Positions 11,097 through 22,382 of a stretch of 64,000 nt of DNA are shown here, one piece after another. The stretch is from Galeopsis tetrahit. Lineage: Eukaryota; Streptophyta; Magnoliopsida; Lamiales; Lamiaceae. Positions within the stretch are counted from its first letter, which is position 1; each line of letters starts with the position of its first letter. A program made the translations under genes and the position numbers. Below the pieces are notes generated by a model. The model searched no databases, was not told the DNA's origin, and saw only the letters and a list, made by a program, of their open reading frames with translations. The DNA is taken from assembly GCA_963675135.1 (NCBI GenBank), contig OY776130.1, positions 59,429,808 through 59,493,807 on the forward strand, in the 5' to 3' direction.

Positions 11097-12505
11097 ATGG
11101 CAGCAGAAGCGAAAAATCTTGAAGAAATATTGAAACCCTTTTACCAAAGAGCTTCAGAAGCTGAGGTTTCAATTCTTTAACTTCCTTAATTCCTTGATAT
11201 TTGTTTCTTTTTGGTATTTCTCTTTCCTCTTGTGTGTGTGGGATTTGTTTCGTCCTTTTTCTTGATCTAATGCTAGATTGGTTGCACTATACATTCTTCA
11301 TTCTATTTTCTTGTGGTGTTTGTTTTATATGACCTTGTTTTGTTGCAAGGGTTTATCGTCTTACTAATATAAAATAATTGAAGTTTCCCGTTTGAATTCA
11401 AGAAAGATATGGGAATTTGTATTCTTCGACATTGTTACAGAGTTTATGATCTAAATAGAGGTGGGGTCTTCCCTCTAGTGCTGTAAATGAGTCGAGCCGA
11501 ACATGAATATACATTCTAGCTTGTTTGATATCTATGTCGAATCGAGTATTGAATTGATTGATTTGATTTTCAGCCCTACTCTTCTTAAATATTTGTACTT
11601 TGCTTAAGGTAAATAAGTCTTTCTTATGAGCAATTGTATGGCATTATTTGAAGTAAATGGACCTTTTCACTTGTGTCCACATAGCTGTATCCTTGGCCAT
11701 TTTCAATGAGCCTAATCAGGGATGTTTCCATAAAGACAACTATGGTATGCTGATAGTTACGAAGTGTATTGTATGTTCAGTTGCATATGCTCTAATCTAC
11801 AAATCAATGCAAGTGCAAAGAAGCTCTATTTTTGTAACAAGTGTGTAACGGTGTAGATTCTGGATTGAGTGAATTGGCGATAAACCTTTGGTAGTCCACT
11901 TTGTGAATTTTTACGCATGTTGCGTGATGAATGACGATGTATAAAATATGGTGAAGGGAATGAGGTACTTAGGTAGAGGAAATATCATGATCTTACTGTA
12001 ATGGAAAAATAGCTCTACTGTTTGTTGAATGTAATTAGTAAAAAAGCACCTGAGTCTCTTGAAATGCTAATTCTTTGTTGTGGTATGAAGGAGCGCCTCG
12101 CGAGACTTGAAGCTCCCCTGGCCAGAAACAAAGGTCTGTTCCAAAAGCTGGCTTTCTTGCTTAGTCAGATGAAATTGTATTCGAAAATGTAGTCCTGTAA
12201 TCGTAAAATTGTTGCCCCTTGTTTCAGAATCTGGGAGTGAGGAGCAGCTCAAGTTGGTTGATGAACTCAAGTTAAAGCTAGAAAATGCGAAAGCTGAGCA
12301 ACTTATAGAAAAAGAGAAGGTACTTTTTTTACCTTGACATGCATGTATATAGTCTCGTAAATGAAAATTAGAGGTGCGATTATCCTTGTATCAGGCTGCC
12401 AAAGAGGTGCAGCACCTTACTGCTGAAAATGCAAAGCTACATTATCGAATAATCCATCTTCTTAGAGCATTGAAGGAGGCTGATAGCAAGTTAGCTGCCA
12501 AGTGA
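11097..12505 (+). CDS. Small coiled-coil protein of unknown function (104 aa)
   Basis: Four exons: 11097-11165, 12091-12133, 12228-12319 and 12395-12505, with consistent phases and GT/AG borders. The first exon encodes MAAEAKNLEEILKPFYQRAS; the last ends HYRIIHLLRALKEADSKL then TGA. From about residue 20 onward the protein is almost all charged heptad-like sequence (RLARLEAPLARN, then LVDELKLKLENAKAEQLIEK), so a long coiled coil is the clear prediction. No catalytic motif, signal peptide or membrane segment is visible. I believe similar short proteins exist in other plants but I cannot name a function. Exon 1 is separated from exon 2 by a 925-bp intron holding a hAT-like remnant. The start is the first ATG after a plausible short leader. 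Confidence 0.8.
11477..11577. mobile_element. Possible hAT-type remnant in intron 1
   Basis: Begins AGTGCTGTAAATGAGTCGAG and ends CAGCCCTA, with CGAGTC-type content resembling the elements at 42323-42777 and 57642-57925. It is much shorter and diverged, and no clear target duplication is seen. Confidence 0.35.
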
Positions 12506-12842
12506 GGTATTGCCCCTACTGTGATTCTAGGCTTTCGATATCACTCACAGCAGCACTTCTAGTTTAGGAAAAATGTTGGGATTGAGTATAAGTTTCTTTG
12601 CACTCTCATGGCTATTCTTATAGTTACCATTCCTCCGGTTTCTGGACTTAAGATCTTATAAATGAAGTTGTGAAAGATCTTGAGAGAAGAAGCTAATCGA
12701 TCACCCAAGATTCACAGATTCTTCATTCACATTGTGTGTGATCAAACACCATTTTGGTAATTCATTGTTTAATGCACAGAAACTTTTTGGATGCATTGTT
12801 GATCTTAATGTAATTTTTTACCAGCTTGCTTATTATTTCATA

Positions 12843-13027
12843 CTTCTTCCGTCCATACTTCGTATGTATGATTTATTTTCACCTGTTTTAAATAATATTG
12901 ACTGTTTATGATAAAATATATGTTTTTTATATTAAAAAATGAATTGTTTTAGGGAAATAAATATTTCAATTTATGAATACTTGCACATAAAGTTTGGATG
13001 TAAAAAAATGAATACTTACGGAGGAAG
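12843..13027. mobile_element. Stowaway-like MITE
   Basis: 185 bp, left end CTTCTTCCGTCCATACTTCG and right end ACTTACGGAGGAAG, inverted and flanked by TA on both sides. Non-coding. Confidence 0.65.
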
Positions 13028-13868
13028 TACTAATCAAGTGGAATTCGTGCTTTGCGATGGAAGGAAAATGCAAATTAATCAAAATCAGCATATTGTCAAA
13101 CACGAAAACAATAACACCTTGTAAAATTGATTCTGTACTCTACCAATATTTGTGTACTAACATGCATAAATATGAAAATATTACGACCGCTGCTATTTAC
13201 AACATAAAAAGCTGCAAAGTATAGGTAAAGATTTGAGCCACCAATGCATTGCACGGGAAAATGGGAAAATTGATACTGGAATATAAAAGTTACTACTCCA
13301 TATAAAACCAAGATACTCCATTAATTATGGGATTACGAGGTGTAATTAGATCTTTTATTTTCATGTTTTTATCTTATATACTTCCTTTGTTCAACAAGAT
13401 AGACTTCTTTTATATTTGTGTTCGTCCCACAATGATAAACTAATTACCATATTTAACATATCATTAATTTTTCATTTCCATATTTACCGTTTAATGTATT
13501 TATGTATCTAGTTTTTGTCAAATCAATATCTAGGTAATGTCCTTGGAAATTGTGTAGAAATAAGGGTAAAATTGGAAAAATATGTTCTAACTATAATAAG
13601 TTTCAATTTTGAATTTGTGTGAAAAAAATTGTAAATCAAAGACAGAGAGGAGGGAGGATATTTTATTTCTATGTTTTGAGCAATAAGCTAGGTTAGTTTA
13701 TATTGTAAGGTTTCAAATCACTAAACGACAGTTGATGAATATTGTTTTTGTGAACCAACAAATCACAAAAGTTGCATCATCTATATTCTAAATTCGTATA
13801 GTATTCAAAATCATATTTTTGGCTGCAAAATATATGTAAACACGCATAACGTAGTAGAAGTGCATGAA
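13028..13868. other. Intergenic, AT-rich
   Basis: 3' flanks of two convergent genes. A possible degenerate MITE end lies near 13380 (ACTTCCTTTGTTCAACAAG); otherwise nothing recognised. Confidence 0.5.
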
Positions 13869-15749
13869 TTAGAGCAGATTTGGTGCCACCTGCCCAACCA
13901 ATTTGATCAGCTCTGCCTTGTTATGTTTAGTGTAGCCTCGTAAATTTAGTTTCTTGCAAATGGCCTTGAGATCATTAACCTTTAAATTCTGCACATCATT
14001 CCTGCATCGCGCCACACCGTCTCTCGTTTCCTCAGTTGTTCTATTTGAGTAGGAGGTATCATCATAGTCCTCAATTTCCATCTTCACAGGCAATTTTCTG
14101 CAATATTTTCTCTTCCTGATGATGGTTTCTGAACTTAGAGGCAATTCTGTTACCTTTTCTGGCAATGAAGTTGAAGTAGACGCAACTTTTTCTTTACCAT
14201 TTGGTTGCTGCTGAGTTTCTTTTTCACCATGCGTGCTGATACTGATCTCCACAAGTTCGCGTGTTTGCTGCACGTTTACATTTTCTTTGGACGACGATGA
14301 TGATCCCATTTCCTTGCCTTCCTGTAACATACATTTGGCCAGGTTAGTCTGATGAGTTCCAATCTCCTGTTTTTCGTGCTCCAGCTTCATCTTTCTCTCT
14401 CTTGTGCATCCTTCTCCCCCTTTGATTTCGAAGGAATGCCTCCTTCCAGTTTCTAGAAATTTGCTCGTTTTCATTTTCAGCGATGGGACATTTTTGTCGA
14501 TGGCATTGGCCTGCTTATACGCCGCACTTGCTTTTCGTATCTTTCTTGGAGATTTTGATTCTTGTTTCATAGAATCCACCTGGAAGTCCAAGATTTTTCA
14601 CTTAGGAAAATCAATAAAAAGACAGCTTCAAACATCATCCCCAAACATATACTTGCTCTATCAAAACAATCTAAATTCGGATAAAGATTATATTATTATG
14701 TATCCAATCAAAAGTTCAGAAAACTGCATACTTTTAAAAGGATCATTTAAGTTTCTTACTTCAAGCCGCTCCATGGGTTGGCTCTTCCTCTTATAGGTTT
14801 TCGGCGAATTCTTGTAATCTTCTGAAGTGATCATTTCTGTTTTCACCTTGTTAAAACCACCATTAGGTAGGACAGGCATCTGTGTGATACCTCTATCTCC
14901 CTGTTCATCATTTTAAAAAAAGTGACACCATTAATAAACGTGTAACAGATGCTAGTATGGTTAAAAGAAAAGGAAATATAGAATATCTAGATCAAAATAT
15001 TGAAATCTATAGTCATGCTTTTATAAGAACCAAAAAATAATTTGAGATGCCTATGAGCTTTACCTGCTGTGATAATGAAACTTGTGTGATACCTCTATCT
15101 CTCTGTTCATCTAAATCTAAGCTTTGAGGCTGTTCCAAAGGTTGTTTTAACTGAAGATCAGGATAATGCACATCTGCTGTATTTCCATTCTCCAAGTTTT
15201 GTATCCAAATGTTAAGATGATCAATCTTTTCAATCAAAGCAACAGAGTATGGTACGGACCAGCTCTCGTTGCACCAAGCCAGTTGGCAGTGATTCTTCAA
15301 TATATCTTCTTCAAGTTTTGTTATTTCTTCATCTGCTTTGTTTACCAGAATCTTTAGCACTTGTAAACAAGATCTCTCATTCAAGGCATCTTCTTCGATC
15401 ACATCTTCAATAACAAAACAGACATTAGATAAATGGAGCCGATTCTACGCCTTCTATCCGATGTCTCGGAATTCTAAAGTGACTCACCACGACCATAATC
15501 AAAAGTGAAGTCACTCAGCAAATGATCTTCATTTTTGTGCTCTGAAGATAAAAACAGAAAGTGCTAACTGTAACGCACAATAAAGTAAGCTTCAAGTATA
15601 GTCAAATACAGTAACAAATTAACTGCCAGATTATAACTCCTTCTCCAAGAATTCCATCTATAGAATTAAGGAAGATAGATAAATAAGATCAACTTACGTG
15701 ATGTCAAGTAATCCTGATCATCTGGTGGATCCCAAAGCGACAAATCCAT
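13869..15749 (-). CDS. Rho-N/SAP-like C-terminal domain protein (432 aa)
   Basis: Five coding exons: 15698-15749, 15488-15541, 15064-15404, 14760-14900 and 13869-14579; phases close exactly to 433 codons. The N-terminus MDLSLWDPPDDQDYLTS is acidic. The middle part (ILVNKADEEITKLEEDIL) looks helical or coiled. A long Lys/Ser/Glu-rich low-complexity stretch follows, and the protein ends in LKVNDLKAICKKLNLRGY-TKHNKAELIKLV, which reads as a Rho-N or SAP-type helix-extended-loop-helix usually linked to nucleic-acid binding. Function is therefore inferred as a nucleic-acid- or chromatin-associated protein; I do not recognise the gene. A strong donor-like site at 16583 (ACG then GTAAGC on the minus strand) suggests a non-coding first exon around 16584-16680. 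Odd feature: a 29-bp repeat shared by the end of exon 3 and the start of exon 4 (see findings). Confidence 0.8.
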
Positions 15750-16047
15750 TACTTCAAGAAACTTCAATCCTTAGCACAAAAGGTCCATCAGCAACTTTAA
15801 CTGAACAGGATAAATATTGTATATCTGGTTCCTCTCATTTCATCATAATCTCTATAATTCTTTGTACTTTCAACATGATCAATTTCTTGAAAATCTGGTT
15901 CCTCAAAATAATAAACCTTTCTAGTCATGCTTTTAAAACCCTAGACTACTGTACATTTCGGCGTAATCTCTATAATTCTTTGTGCTTTTCTTTGACATTA
16001 AACTATTGTCATCATCTCGTTCTCTTCACTACTTGAGGAACCAAACC

Positions 16048-16412
16048 GGAGAAGATCTCCGATGAAAAATTTCAAGTAATATTACTAAAAAAACACGCAA
16101 TAATCCACAAGTCGTGTTCTGAATAGCATCACTATTCGCTATCAAATCATTTCAAAACGAAATCGAGGTTCAATCTTGAAGCGCGAAGCATTAATCATGA
16201 CATGTTGAACTATAACGCTTCAGAGACTGTACAGAAATGGAGAAGGTTTCCGGCAATATTACACTAGAAAAACACCTGAAAAATCAATCCACAAGTCGCG
16301 TTCTAACTTCTAAATAGAATTACTGTTCATTTTCATATCATTGTAAAACGAAATCGAGCTACAACCCTGAAGCACGACATGTTGTACTATACGCTTCGGA
16401 GACTGTACATAA
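16048..16412. repeat. Diverged direct duplication upstream of the Rho-N gene
   Basis: Two direct copies, about 16048-16236 and 16242-16412, share ordered blocks such as AATCCACAAGTCG-GTTCT, AAAACGAAATCGAG, CATGTTG-ACTATA-CGCTTC and GAGACTGTACA. Copies differ by small indels. The unit lies in the probable 5' UTR intron. Confidence 0.7.
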
Positions 16413-16899
16413 AAATTTCTCTTGTTCGTCAACTTCTTTCTATACCATACAACGATCGATTGACATAATAAACCCCATACGCTACGGAAATCATACACGA
16501 AGCAACACGAAATCGAGGCGAAAGGCATATTATAGAACAAATACAACAAAATAGCGCTAAAAGAAACGATCATTTCCGCTTACCGTATGAGAAGTTGGAG
16601 CTCTTTTCCACTAGTTGAAAATCTGGAGAGAGAGATTCAAAATGCAAATGCTATAATGATGAGAGTTAAATCGAACAGCTAAGACTAAGAGAGATATTCA
16701 GAATGCAGATGCTATGGTAGTAGAGTAGAGTGTAGAAAATCGAGGACAATTACCGCAAACAGCAAACTGCAGAGGCAGAGGGGCACTGTCGTAATAAAGA
16801 GCAAGTTCGTGGCCGAAAGCTGAAAAGCGGAACAACATGACGTGGCCTTTCTCTCCCGTGTTCTTCAATTTCATTTCAAAGTCGCGTTTCAATTAAAAT

Positions 16900-17436
16900 C
16901 GTCATACTTCAATTTTTTTTTTCTTAAAAATAAAATACTCACAATTAAAGAATCTTTATTGGTTTTTCCAAAAAGAAAACTTTATTGAAAAGTTGCCATT
17001 TTAATTTTTTTCTATAAATTGCATCGATGATTGACATGAATAAGACATGGTCACATGGGTTTTTTTTCTATAAATTATGTGTTTTTTTTCGTATTTGAAA
17101 AAATAAAATAATAAATATGGGGGCGTGTTAAAGATTTTGTAGGGTGGAACAATAAATGAAACACTAAAGATGGAATACAATAATTGATCTAATTTGTCTC
17201 ATAATAACTTTCACACACTTAAAATGAAAAATCTTTTATAAACTCCACTCACACAATATTCACAATTTTATACAAAATGTTGAGCTCACACATATACACA
17301 AGTCAAATAATTTCATTATTTTATACATGAAGGTTTACAAAATTATCATTTTTCCGAAAAAATTACTCCCTCCCGCCCATAAAATGTAGTTTTATTTATC
17401 TTATATTATTTGTATACAAAATTTAGTCTCGTACCA
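16900..17436. other. Intergenic, AT-rich
   Basis: Upstream of the Rho-N gene. A MITE-like end (CTCCCTCCCGCCCATAAAAT) lies at about 17366 without a convincing partner. No gene seen. Confidence 0.5.
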
Positions 17437-18009
17437 TCTATATATCTATATATATATATATAATAACAAGATAGTGGCTTCCCTAACAAGTTCCCGCCTA
17501 AATGTTGCAATAGTAAAATATTATTTTTTTGTGGGGCCCATCAATAAAATATCTTTTAAAATTCTTTTTATCTCTCTTCCTTTATTTTCATTTTCTCTCC
17601 CCTCTCTCTTCTTTGAATTTCGTCATTATTATCTATTACAAATATAATATCATTCATATAATATTATAATTCATATCTATCTTTTTAGTATATATGACTA
17701 AATTTCCGTGTCTATTTTATAGATATACTTCTTTGTATTTATAAATATAACTATTGTAAAATATTATTATTTATTAAAAATTATATAAAATGAATATTTA
17801 TTAATTATGCTCAATTAATTATTTTTGACAAATCTTAATTTTATTCAATATTATTGTGACGTTTATTTTTCAAATAAAAATATTTAAATTAATGGTCCTT
17901 AAAAAAAATCTTATACTATTATATATATACAAAAATCATTTATTAACATCACACTGTTTATATAAGTTTATTAATTTATAAATCGTGCATAGCACGACAG
18001 AAATACTAG
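17437..18009 (+). mobile_element. Non-autonomous Helitron-like element
   Basis: The 3' terminus is typical: a hairpin TCGTGCATAGCACGA (17983-17997) followed eight bases later by CTAG (18006-18009) and then a host T. The 5' end begins TC after an A, either 17437 or 17445, followed by alternating TA and AACAAGATAGTGGC. No terminal inverted repeats, no target duplication, no coding sequence, all as expected for a short non-autonomous Helitron. Confidence 0.7.
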
Positions 18010-18369
18010 TTTTTAAAATACACCTCTATATAACACTTGATTTATACCCTTTTAAAACACCACAAATTAAATCAATGTCATTAAATTACTCATTTACTTT
18101 ATTAGAATAAAGTTGAAAGTTCAGTTACCCCAAAAAGTTTACATGGAATCTTAGACATTATGATGAATATTGATTATGTGTGTTTGTTTAAAGGGATTTG
18201 AGTATGATATGATGTAACTTTATGTCAAATCAATTGTTTAAGAGTGACTGATGTTGTATTATAATATTATATAATGTAACTTTATATCAAATCAATCGTG
18301 TAAGAATGTATAATGTTGTATTATTATAATAGTATAATATATATAGTACTGTATATATTTATATGTATA

Positions 18370-18568
18370 CTCCCTCCATCCGCCTATAAGCTTCACGTTA
18401 TTTTTTGGCACAAAGATTAAGAAAAGTGATTAAATAATAAATATAGTACAAGTGATGTGATTGAGAGAGGAGAGAAATAGAGAGAAAAAGTAAGATATAA
18501 AAAGAAGTGTAAGAAAAAATACTTAAAAAAAGGTATGAGAAGCTTATAGGCGGATCGGACGGAGGGAG
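18370..18568. mobile_element. Stowaway-like MITE
   Basis: 199 bp, flanked by TA. Ends CTCCCTCCATCCGCCTATAA and TTATAGGCGGATCGGACGGA are inverted copies over about 25 bp. Non-coding. Confidence 0.85.
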
Positions 18569-18658
18569 TAATAAAATAGTGGCATTTGTTGTAATATTGT
18601 GACGTTTTAAGGAGATTGTTTAAAAGTGTTTTTGTTATTTTAAGTAATGTGTCATTAA

Positions 18659-19055
18659 GAGCATCCACAATGGGGGTAGAAGTCCCATGTGGATTTCTAC
18701 TCCTACCTCAAATGTAGGGTAGAAGGGGTTGTGGGAGTGCTTATGTGGAGGAGAGAAGAGGAATTGGGTAGAAGTTCTTCTACCCAGGTAGAAATAAAAA
18801 ATTAGGAAAAAAGAGAGTGGGATAGAGGGAGAGTGTACAAGACATGAGAAAAAAATAGAACAATTTGGAGAGTGTAACTCACTTGCGAGAGTGGGCTTTA
18901 ATGTGGTCCCAACTATTTTTTATTTGTATTATTTTTTTGAGGTAGAATGCATTGGAGGGGGTAGAAGTTTTTTGAGATAGGAGTAGAATTTTTTTGAGGT
19001 GGCACACATGTGGCAAACTTAAACAAAAAAATTCTAACTAGCACTGAAGATGCTC
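18659..19055. mobile_element. PIF/Harbinger-type MITE
   Basis: 397 bp with ends GAGCATCcacaatgg and gcactgaaGATGCTC, flanked by TAA on both sides (18656-18658, 19056-19058). A 3-bp TWA duplication fits the PIF/Harbinger group. The interior is rich in GTAGAAG/TTCTAC words. Confidence 0.7.
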
Positions 19056-19581
19056 TAAGTATGAGATACCAAAAATGATAAATAGAGTAATCAAGTATAG
19101 GATGAAGGGAGCATTTAAAACATCGAGTCCATTCAATGTTACCTACTCAATAATCTTCGTAGGCTGAGAAGGGTGGCTTATAGGCGGTCCAAATCTTTGG
19201 CTATTATTATTTTAATAATAATTTTTTGTTGACGTGGAATTATGTTTTTTTTAAGGTGACGTGGAATTATGTTAAATATAGATGCCATTTAATTATACAA
19301 ATCCCAATTTACTTTACCTTCCATGTCATTATTATCCATGCCACTTAATCGTACACTTACTCCACAAATAGGGTAAATAACACCAAATTAGTCCCGTCAA
19401 AAAAAAAAAAAAAAAAACACCAAATTAGTAAAATCAATAATTAAATTGACATTTTAAAACAACTTATTAAGAAACCAATATCAACATATTAATATTAGAT
19501 CTTCTTGAAAAATGAAAAATAAAACTAATTCCACCGCAACCAAACATGTTTATAATTTATTTTCACATTTTTTAAATAATA

Positions 19582-19906
19582 CTTCCTCCATCCCGTAATA
19601 AGTTTTATATGTAGAATGACATGCATATTAAAAATATAATAATTAGTGAAATTTTATAAACTTTTATGTATAAAGTAAATAAATTTATAAAAGGATTTTA
19701 ATTTTCAGAGTGTGAAAATGGAGGAAGTTGATAAAATGACTGTATATTAATAAAGTGAAAAACAATTTAAATAAATAAACGACAATTTAGAAGATGTTGA
19801 TAAACATATTATTTTTATAATGTTCATTTGAGTTGAACATTAATTTTTTTATATTAAATTTGAACGAAGCAAAAAGAATGTTTATTTACAAAGTTTGAAC
19901 GGAAAG
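19582..19906. mobile_element. Degenerate Stowaway-like MITE
   Basis: The left end CTTCCTCCATCCCGTAATAA after TA is typical; the right end (GTTTGAACGGAAAGAG) matches poorly. The boundary is approximate. Confidence 0.4.
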
Positions 19907-20126
19907 AGTGCATTATTAAACCAAAAAAAAACTCCCCCATCCTCTCTTTCACACACACTCTACACACAGCAGGCATTCCCTTGCACCTATACCTGAACAT
20001 TCCAACAGAAATTCACCCTAAACACCAATCACACGATGAAAATAGTCGTGTAATAACAGAACCAGAAAAATCAAAACGAAATGAAAATGAAATGAAATCA
20101 AATCCATACCAAATTCACATAAAAAA

Positions 20127-21547
20127 ATGTCGTCTTCTTCATCAGCATCCGCCACAAAAAAGGACGCCGTCTTCATCACAAGCCTCATAGTCCTCTGGTA
20201 CTCAACCAACATCGGCGTCCTTCTCCTCAACAAATATCTTCTCTCCACCTATGGCATCTCCTACCCTATTTTCCTCACAATGTGCCACATGTCCGCCTGC
20301 GCCGTTCTCAGCTACATCTCCATCATATTCCTCAAAATCGTCCCCGTACAGAAGATCAAATCGCGCTCCCAATTTCTCCGAATCACGACGCTCAGCATTG
20401 TATTCTGCGGTTCCGTCGTCGGAGGCAACATTTCGTTGAAATATCTGCCGGTTTCCTTCAATCAGGCCGTTGGTGCGACGACGCCGTTTTTCACTGCGAT
20501 TTTTGCTTATTTGATGACGAGGAAGAGGGAAGCCTGGGCTACTTATACTTGTCTTGTGCCTGTTGTTGCTGGTGTTGTAATTGCCAGTGGGGTATGTATT
20601 TCTCCAAATCTCTTATTTTTTTAATTTTAATTTTGTGTTTTTTCTGTGATTCGTGGAAGATCAGATCTGGAATTTTGTTACTGTTCATCCTTTGAATCGA
20701 GTATATGGGAATGTAAATTAAATGGCATGTTCATAGGGAAATAGGATCTGTTACAGCTATGCACCTGGTGTAGATAGTATTAGGTGAGACGGAGCATAAT
20801 TTGGGCATGATTATTATATTTGGTTTTCTAAAATCACATTAGTTTTGGATTTGTTGTAGGGTGAGCCGAGCTTCCATTTGTATGGATTTATCATGTGTAT
20901 AAGCGCAACTGCCGCAAGGGCCTTCAAATCTGTGCTTCAGGGGGTTCTTCTTTCTAATGAAGGGTAACCAACTAATTGGCTGCATTTCTCATAATTTGCA
21001 TAGCTTGCTTTAATACTCATTTTGGAACTGGAAATACAAATGGATTGTCATTGCAGGGAAAAGTTGAACTCCATGAATTTGATGCTTTATATGTCCCCAA
21101 TTGCGGTTGTAGCTTTGCTCCCTGCTGCCCTCGTAATGGAGCCCAACGTTTTTGATGTCGTCCTTACGCTTGGAACACAGCATAAATTCATGTGGCTTCT
21201 TCTTCTCGTTAATTCATCAATGGCTTATGCAGCAAACTTGTGCAATTTCTTGGTCACGAAGCATACAAGTGCTCTAACACTCCAGGTCTCTTTCTCTCTT
21301 GGAAATCATAAGCACTAATTTTACTTCAAAGGATGAATCAAGCTTGTAAAGATTGTCTGTATCATTCTTGATGATTCTCTACTTTGTGGATTCTGATCAG
21401 GTACTAGGCAATGCTAAAGGCGCGGTGGCTGTAGTTATATCGATTCTGATTTTCCGAAACCCTGTAACCTTTATCGGAATTGCTGGTTATACCATGACCG
21501 TCATGGGGGTGGTCGCTTATGGAGAATCGAAGAGGAGATTCAAATGA
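20127..21547 (+). CDS. UUAT1: UDP-sugar transporter, UUAT1-like (TPT/KT family, 314 aa)
   Basis: Golgi antiporter family that brings nucleotide sugars (UDP-glucuronic acid and related uronic acids in the UUAT clade) into the lumen for wall polysaccharide synthesis. Exons 20127-20591, 20860-20963, 21057-21285 and 21401-21547 give 314 residues with correct phases. The protein starts MSSSSSASATKKDAVFITSL and is mostly hydrophobic, consistent with about ten membrane helices. Family hallmarks seen: NIGVLLLNKYLLSTYG, GNISLKYLPVSFNQAVGATT, AARAFKSVLQGVLLSNEGEK, TSALTLQVLGNAKGAVAVV with the KT-type signature, and a Lys/Arg C-terminus (ESKRRFK) that suits ER exit. Substrate is inferred from resemblance to UUAT1; the family call itself is firm. 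No defects seen. Confidence 0.92.
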
Positions 21548-22382
21548 GCTCTCTAAATTCTTTCTTTATTAAATTGGTACAACTATATATCATCAGATGT
21601 TCTTTGTATTGCATCTTCCGAAGGTATGTAGTGGCTATTGATATATTGTATTCTTGATTTGCAACTGCTACAGACATACAGATGCAGCAGTGTGCAGATT
21701 CAGCAGTGTGCAGATTCAGCTTAGATATAGAATTATTTTTGTAGCAATGTACTATTATTTTCTTCTTTTTTCAGGCTAAAACACTGGTATCATTTCATCA
21801 AGTGCTCAAGTTTGGAAATTTAAATTTTATTCAATTGCTTAATATGAAATGTAAGGGGACAAAAAATGCTTCATCTCGCGAAACGAGTCCAACAGTTAAA
21901 AAAACTTGCATTCGATTTAATGGTAAATTGTAAATTACAAAAAACATAATATTGAAATTACAAAACGCTACCTATCATAAGTCATGGCTAGAATTTGAAG
22001 GTTAAGCAAGTGAATAAATAATCCATACCATCTTCATTTACATTTATTTATCTGCTCAAATTGTTTATCTTTAATTCTTTGCTTGCTAAACCGCCGGAAA
22101 AAGTAGATGAAAAAGTAACAAAATATGTATTTGGTGGAACCCCCACATCATAGGATTCGAGTTGTCTGTAAAACAATGGTGTAACATTATCTCTTACACC
22201 ATTGTATATGAACAACACATAGAACTGTACCACTAGTCATGTGTCGTTCATCTATAGTGATGTAACAAAATATGTACACCATCAAGAAACGGAAAAATCT
22301 GAATCCCACATCATATAGAGGACCAAAAATGGAAACCCAAATTCAGATGAAGTCTATCTAATCTGAGCAGCTGGGTATGCTA
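21548..22382. other. Intergenic, 3' ends of two convergent genes
   Basis: A short direct repeat GTGCAGATTCAGCA occurs near 21690-21720 in the probable transporter 3' UTR. No gene seen. Confidence 0.5.

Noticed and set aside
11657..11848. 63-residue plus-strand open frame
   Set aside because: Lies in intron 1 of the coiled-coil gene, with no recognisable motif.
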